NCBI RefSeq assembly: GCF_000282055.1
Contig: NZ_AKJZ01000016.1
Span: 62,001-126,000 of the forward strand
Length of the DNA: 64,000 nt
Source of the DNA: Flavobacterium sp. CF136
GTDB taxonomy: Bacteria; Bacteroidota; Bacteroidia; Flavobacteriales; Flavobacteriaceae
Direction of reading: 5' to 3'
A program made the translations under genes and the position numbers. Positions within the stretch are counted from its first letter, which is position 1. Every line of letters begins with the position of its first letter. Positions 61,237 through 64,000 of this stretch are shown here, piece by piece. The notes beneath the pieces were generated by a model. The model was not told the origin of the DNA. It worked only from the letters and a program-made list of their open reading frames with translations, and searched no databases.

Positions 61237-61674
61237 ATGAACCCAAATGATATTATAGCAAAATTACCTTACAGCAAGCCCTTTTTATTTGTGGATGAGT
61301 TGCTTCATGCTGATGAAAACAGTGTTACCGGAACCTATACTTTTAAGGAAGATCTTGACTTTTACAAAGGCCATTTTAAAGATAATCCTGTAACTCCGGG
61401 TGTAATTTTAACCGAAACCATGGCTCAGATAGGTATGGTTTGCCTGGGAATTTATTTATTGGGTGATGCCTTTAAGAAAGATACCGTTATTGCTTTTACA
61501 TCTGCAGATATGCAGTTTTTAAAACCGGTATATCCGAATGAAAAAGTCACTGTAATTTCCAAAAAAACATTTTTCAGGTTTGGCAAACTAAAGTGTGATG
61601 TGGTCATGAAAAATGAAGCCGGACAGGAAGTTTGTAAAGGTATTTTAGCCGGAATGATAACTGCAAAATTATGA
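61237..61674 (+). CDS. FabZ-like 3-hydroxyacyl-ACP dehydratase (hot-dog fold)
   Basis: A 145-residue hot-dog protein. PYSKPFLFVDEL at the N-terminus, then GHFKDNPVTPGVILTETMAQ, gives His46 and Glu60 as the catalytic pair, matching FabZ. QFLKPVYPNEKVTV follows. It would remove water from the 3-hydroxyacyl-ACP intermediate during starter synthesis. Start ATG 61237 chosen because the longer frame from 61171 lies inside the PKS gene. It overlaps the ketosynthase gene by 4 bp. Confidence 0.9.
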   Translation: MNPNDIIAKLPYSKPFLFVDELLHADENSVTGTYTFKEDLDFYKGHFKDNPVTPGVILTETMAQIGMVCLGIYLLGDAFKKDTVIAFTSADMQFLKPVYPNEKVTVISKKTFFRFGKLKCDVVMKNEAGQEVCKGILAGMITAKL

Positions 61675-62945
61675 GTAAGCGGGTTGTAATAACAGGTCTT
61701 GGCGTAGCAGCTCCAAACGGAGTTGGAATTCCTGCGTTTACACATGCCATAAAAAACGGATTATCAGGTATAAAGCATGATGCTCAATTACAAGAGCTGC
61801 AGTTTTCCTGCCAGATAGCGGGTAAACCGGAGATTACGGAGGAACTTAAATTGCAATGTTTTACGGACCTTGAACTACGCGGGTTTAACAGTACTGGTAT
61901 TTTATATGGTGTTATTGCAGGTATGGAAGCCTGGAAAAATGCCGGATTACCAATAGAAACCAACAATGAACCGAATTGGGACAGCGGTACTATTTTTGGA
62001 TCAGGTACATCAGGCATCGATAAATTTCGTGAAAGCATTTATAAAATAGATGAATTTCAAACACGTAAACTTGGAAGTACCGTCGTGGCACAAACCATGA
62101 ACAGTGGCATAAGTGCTTATCTTGGCGGAAAACTGGGACTTGGGAATCAGGTAACTACAAATTCATCGGCATGTTCAACAGGTACCGAAGCTATTATAAT
62201 GGCTTATGACCGAATAATATCCGGACAGGCAAAACGTATATTAGCCGGAAGTACAGGTGATAGCGGTCCATATATTTGGGGTGGATTTGACGCCTTGCGT
62301 GTATGCAGTTCCAAATACAACGAAAATCCTGAACTTGGCTCCCGCCCTATGAGTGCCACAGCAGCAGGATTTGTACCCGGTAGTGGCGCCGGAGCTTTGG
62401 TTATTGAAGATCTTGATAGTGCTTTGGAACGCGGTGCAACAATTTATGCCGAAATTTTGGGTGGAAATGTAAACTCCGGCGGGCAGCGCGGAAACGGAAG
62501 CATGACTGCACCAAATAGTGCTGCGGTACAACGATGTATTATTGATGCGCTTAATAGTTCCGGTATTTTGCCAGCAGATGTTGATGCTATTAACGGTCAT
62601 CTTACTGCTACTACAAAAGATAGCCTGGAAATCGAAAACTGGATAGAAGCATTAAACCGAAAAGGAAATAACTTTCCGTATATAAATTCCTTAAAAAGTA
62701 TGACAGGGCATTGTCTTGGTGCGGCCGGAAGTATAGAAAGCGTAGCTGCAGTTTTGCAGCTTCATGAAGGTTTTTTGTTTGGGAATACAAATTGCGAAGA
62801 TCTTCATCCGGAAATTACGGCTCTTATTGATTCTTCAAAAGTGCCTTTTAAAACGATTAACACTGATTTAAATATAATTGCTAAAGCCAGCTTTGGTTTT
62901 GGAGATGTAAATGCCTGTGTACTATTTAAAAAATATAAAAATTAA
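61671..62945 (+). CDS. Beta-ketoacyl-ACP synthase (FabF-like, polyketide cluster)
   Basis: A 424-residue ketosynthase of the FabF/KAS II group. The active Cys168 lies in TNSSACSTGTEAI, His310 in INGHLTATTKDS (where most FabF proteins have HGTST), and Lys342/His347 in LKSMTGHCLGAAGS. The changed HLTAT motif keeps the catalytic His and recurs, to my memory, in KS enzymes of Bacteroidota aryl/alkyl polyketide clusters. Together with the ACP and dehydratase it should build a dedicated acyl starter. Start overlaps the dehydratase stop by 4 bp (ATGA). Confidence 0.92.
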   Translation: MSKRVVITGLGVAAPNGVGIPAFTHAIKNGLSGIKHDAQLQELQFSCQIAGKPEITEELKLQCFTDLELRGFNSTGILYGVIAGMEAWKNAGLPIETNNEPNWDSGTIFGSGTSGIDKFRESIYKIDEFQTRKLGSTVVAQTMNSGISAYLGGKLGLGNQVTTNSSACSTGTEAIIMAYDRIISGQAKRILAGSTGDSGPYIWGGFDALRVCSSKYNENPELGSRPMSATAAGFVPGSGAGALVIEDLDSALERGATIYAEILGGNVNSGGQRGNGSMTAPNSAAVQRCIIDALNSSGILPADVDAINGHLTATTKDSLEIENWIEALNRKGNNFPYINSLKSMTGHCLGAAGSIESVAAVLQLHEGFLFGNTNCEDLHPEITALIDSSKVPFKTINTDLNIIAKASFGFGDVNACVLFKKYKN

Positions 62946-62947
62946 TT

Positions 62948-63202
62948 ATGAACAGAGAAGAACTAATTGCGAAACTAAAAGTCATCATAAAGCCTTATGC
63001 AACCAATACTGATGCTTATGACAATCTTACAGAGAATACTGATTTCATTAACGATCTTAGTATTAATTCGGCTAACCTTGTAGATATTGTACTCGATATT
63101 GAAGAAACTTTTGATGTTGTAATTGATAATACGGATATGGAGCGAATGCTCGATGTTAAAACTGCCGTTGAAATTATAGAAACTAAACTCGCTGCAAAAT
63201 GA
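62948..63202 (+). CDS. Acyl carrier protein (polyketide cluster)
   Basis: An 84-residue acidic four-helix carrier. The phosphopantetheine serine is probably Ser41 in NDLSINSANLVDIVLDIEE, where ordinary ACPs have DSL, so the recognition motif is altered to NSA. It follows the ketosynthase gene by 2 bp and overlaps the phosphopantetheinyl transferase gene by 4 bp, a dedicated carrier separate from housekeeping AcpP. Confidence 0.9.
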   Translation: MNREELIAKLKVIIKPYATNTDAYDNLTENTDFINDLSINSANLVDIVLDIEETFDVVIDNTDMERMLDVKTAVEIIETKLAAK

Positions 63203-63738
63203 TTGGTAATGACGTGATAGACCTAATACAATCACGTCATGAAAGTAATTGGCAGCGCAAAGGTTTTATAGAAAAGCTGTTTACTGCCGAAGAACAATTG
63301 CTTATAAAACATGATTCTGATCCTGAAATTATGGTTTGGCTGCTTTGGAGTATGAAAGAAGCTGCCTATAAAATTTATAACAGACAGACAAAATTACGGC
63401 AATACATTCCTAAAAAACTGATTTGCATCATATTATCAAACAACAATGATTACATTACAGGTCAGGTAACTTGCTGCGAAAATGTTTACCATACCAAAAC
63501 AACCATTTTAACTGATAGCATACATACAATAGCGGTTAGCTTTCTACACGATTTAAATAATGTAATTGAAATTGAAAACAGAAACATTTTTAAAGACGAA
63601 AATGCTATTCCATTTTTAAATAGTTTACAGAATACATTTCAGGATGTTTCAATTAGTCATCATGGCCGATTTGAAAAAGTAGTCACTATTATTAAAAAGA
63701 ATAGCAGGCAAAATCAACAAGATTCAGTTTTTAGATAA
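63199..63738 (+). CDS. 4'-phosphopantetheinyl transferase (holo-ACP synthase type)
   Basis: A 179-residue protein loading phosphopantetheine from CoA onto the cluster ACP. MIGNDVIDL gives the Mg-binding Asp (Asp5 and Asp8) of AcpS/Sfp enzymes, and WSMKEAAYKIYNRQ is the second signature with Glu54 and Lys58. It begins at ATG 63199, overlapping the ACP stop. Its presence beside a nonstandard ACP suggests partner specificity. Confidence 0.88.
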   Translation: MIGNDVIDLIQSRHESNWQRKGFIEKLFTAEEQLLIKHDSDPEIMVWLLWSMKEAAYKIYNRQTKLRQYIPKKLICIILSNNNDYITGQVTCCENVYHTKTTILTDSIHTIAVSFLHDLNNVIEIENRNIFKDENAIPFLNSLQNTFQDVSISHHGRFEKVVTIIKKNSRQNQQDSVFR

Positions 63739-63816
63739 CATTAAATTTGACTGCACAAATCAATAAATGGTGATTTTTATAACTTTTATTTCGTACTATG
63801 CATTCATAAATAAATT

Positions 63817-64000
63817 CTAATCAATTGATTGAATAGTAATTGTAGGCCCTACTTCTGTGTCTCCTAAAGTCGCGTTTGTAGTATTTCCTGTAGTGGTTCT
63901 AACACTTATTACCAATGGAGTTACGCCTACTGTTACTAAATGAGAAAAGCCAAGTGTTCCGGCAAAAGCACCACTGTTTACTGCCTCACAATGTGCTACA
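63817..64000 (-). CDS. C-terminal fragment of an unrecognised surface or secreted protein
   Basis: The minus-strand frame enters from the right edge and stops at 63817-63819, giving the last 60-61 residues: a Gly/Thr/Val-rich beta-type sequence (GTLGFSHLVTVGVTPLVISV, then NTTNATLGDTEVGPTITIQSID). It lacks the T9SS type A ending. It could be the end of a jelly-roll (C1q-like) or fibre protein. It is convergent with the polyketide cluster across 78 bp. Function unknown. Confidence 0.65.
   Translation of the reverse strand, partial: VAHCEAVNSGAFAGTLGFSHLVTVGVTPLVISVRTTTGNTTNATLGDTEVGPTITIQSID

Overview
The window reads as a chromosomal segment of a Flavobacterium-like member of the Bacteroidota. 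The DNA is AT-rich. Promoters where visible follow the Bacteroidota pattern (TTTG, 19 nt, TAnnTTTG) rather than the E. coli one, and Shine-Dalgarno sites are mostly absent. Secreted proteins carry type IX secretion (T9SS) C-terminal sorting domains, a SusC/SusD pair is present, and arginine is made through an ArgF'-type acyl-ornithine carbamoyltransferase. Species cannot be fixed from the sequence alone.

Region 1 (1-10.8 kb) is one long plus-strand arginine/proline operon: the tail of a GNAT acetyltransferase, argG, argC, argD, proA, proB, argF', argB, argE and argH, closed by a strong terminator. A small PD-(D/E)XK (GxxExxY) gene framed by a 53-bp inverted repeat sits between proB and argF'. 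Region 2 (10.8-15.9 kb) holds a secreted pectate lyase with a T9SS domain, an ECF sigma/anti-sigma pair, a candidate structured RNA, a secreted glutathione peroxidase and an acetyltransferase. Region 3 (16-31.8 kb) contains menaquinone genes (menD; menB-menA) separated by housekeeping and envelope genes (M28 peptidase, CvfB, lipid A-type acyltransferase, rhomboid, SIMPL). It also holds a 4.4-kb islet of two divergent secreted proteases (S8 and M57) lying between two copies of a 63-bp direct repeat next to tRNA-Tyr. Region 4 (31.8-39.8 kb) has two dispersed repeat elements, a DEAD-box helicase, a type II NADH dehydrogenase, a Bcr/CflA exporter, a cNMP/CBS/DUF294 protein with a partner DnaQ-like protein whose active site looks degraded, and tRNA-Arg(ACG).

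Region 5 (39.8-48.3 kb) starts just after tRNA-Arg. It is an accessory island with every gene on the minus strand: a truncated serine recombinase, a DUF4365-TPR protein, a beta-barrel-like protein, a 132-aa protein, an astacin-like protease without signal peptide, a HEPN-like protein and a DUF1826-like protein, with REP-like hairpins between them. Region 6 (48.4-57.4 kb) has an SDR with a signal peptide, a succinate-semialdehyde-type dehydrogenase, a PRC-barrel protein, a 51-aa membrane protein, and an orphan SusC/SusD pair. The SusC leader carries a terminator-like hairpin on the opposite strand and a small ORF.

Region 7 (57.4-63.7 kb) is the most coherent specialised system. After a PAP2 phosphatase come seven tightly packed or overlapping genes: FAD oxidoreductase, methyltransferase, type III polyketide synthase, FabZ-like dehydratase, ketosynthase, acyl carrier protein and phosphopantetheinyl transferase. 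They look like a self-contained pathway that builds an ACP-bound acyl starter, extends and cyclises it with the type III PKS, and then methylates and oxidises the ring. The window ends inside a minus-strand secreted or surface protein gene.
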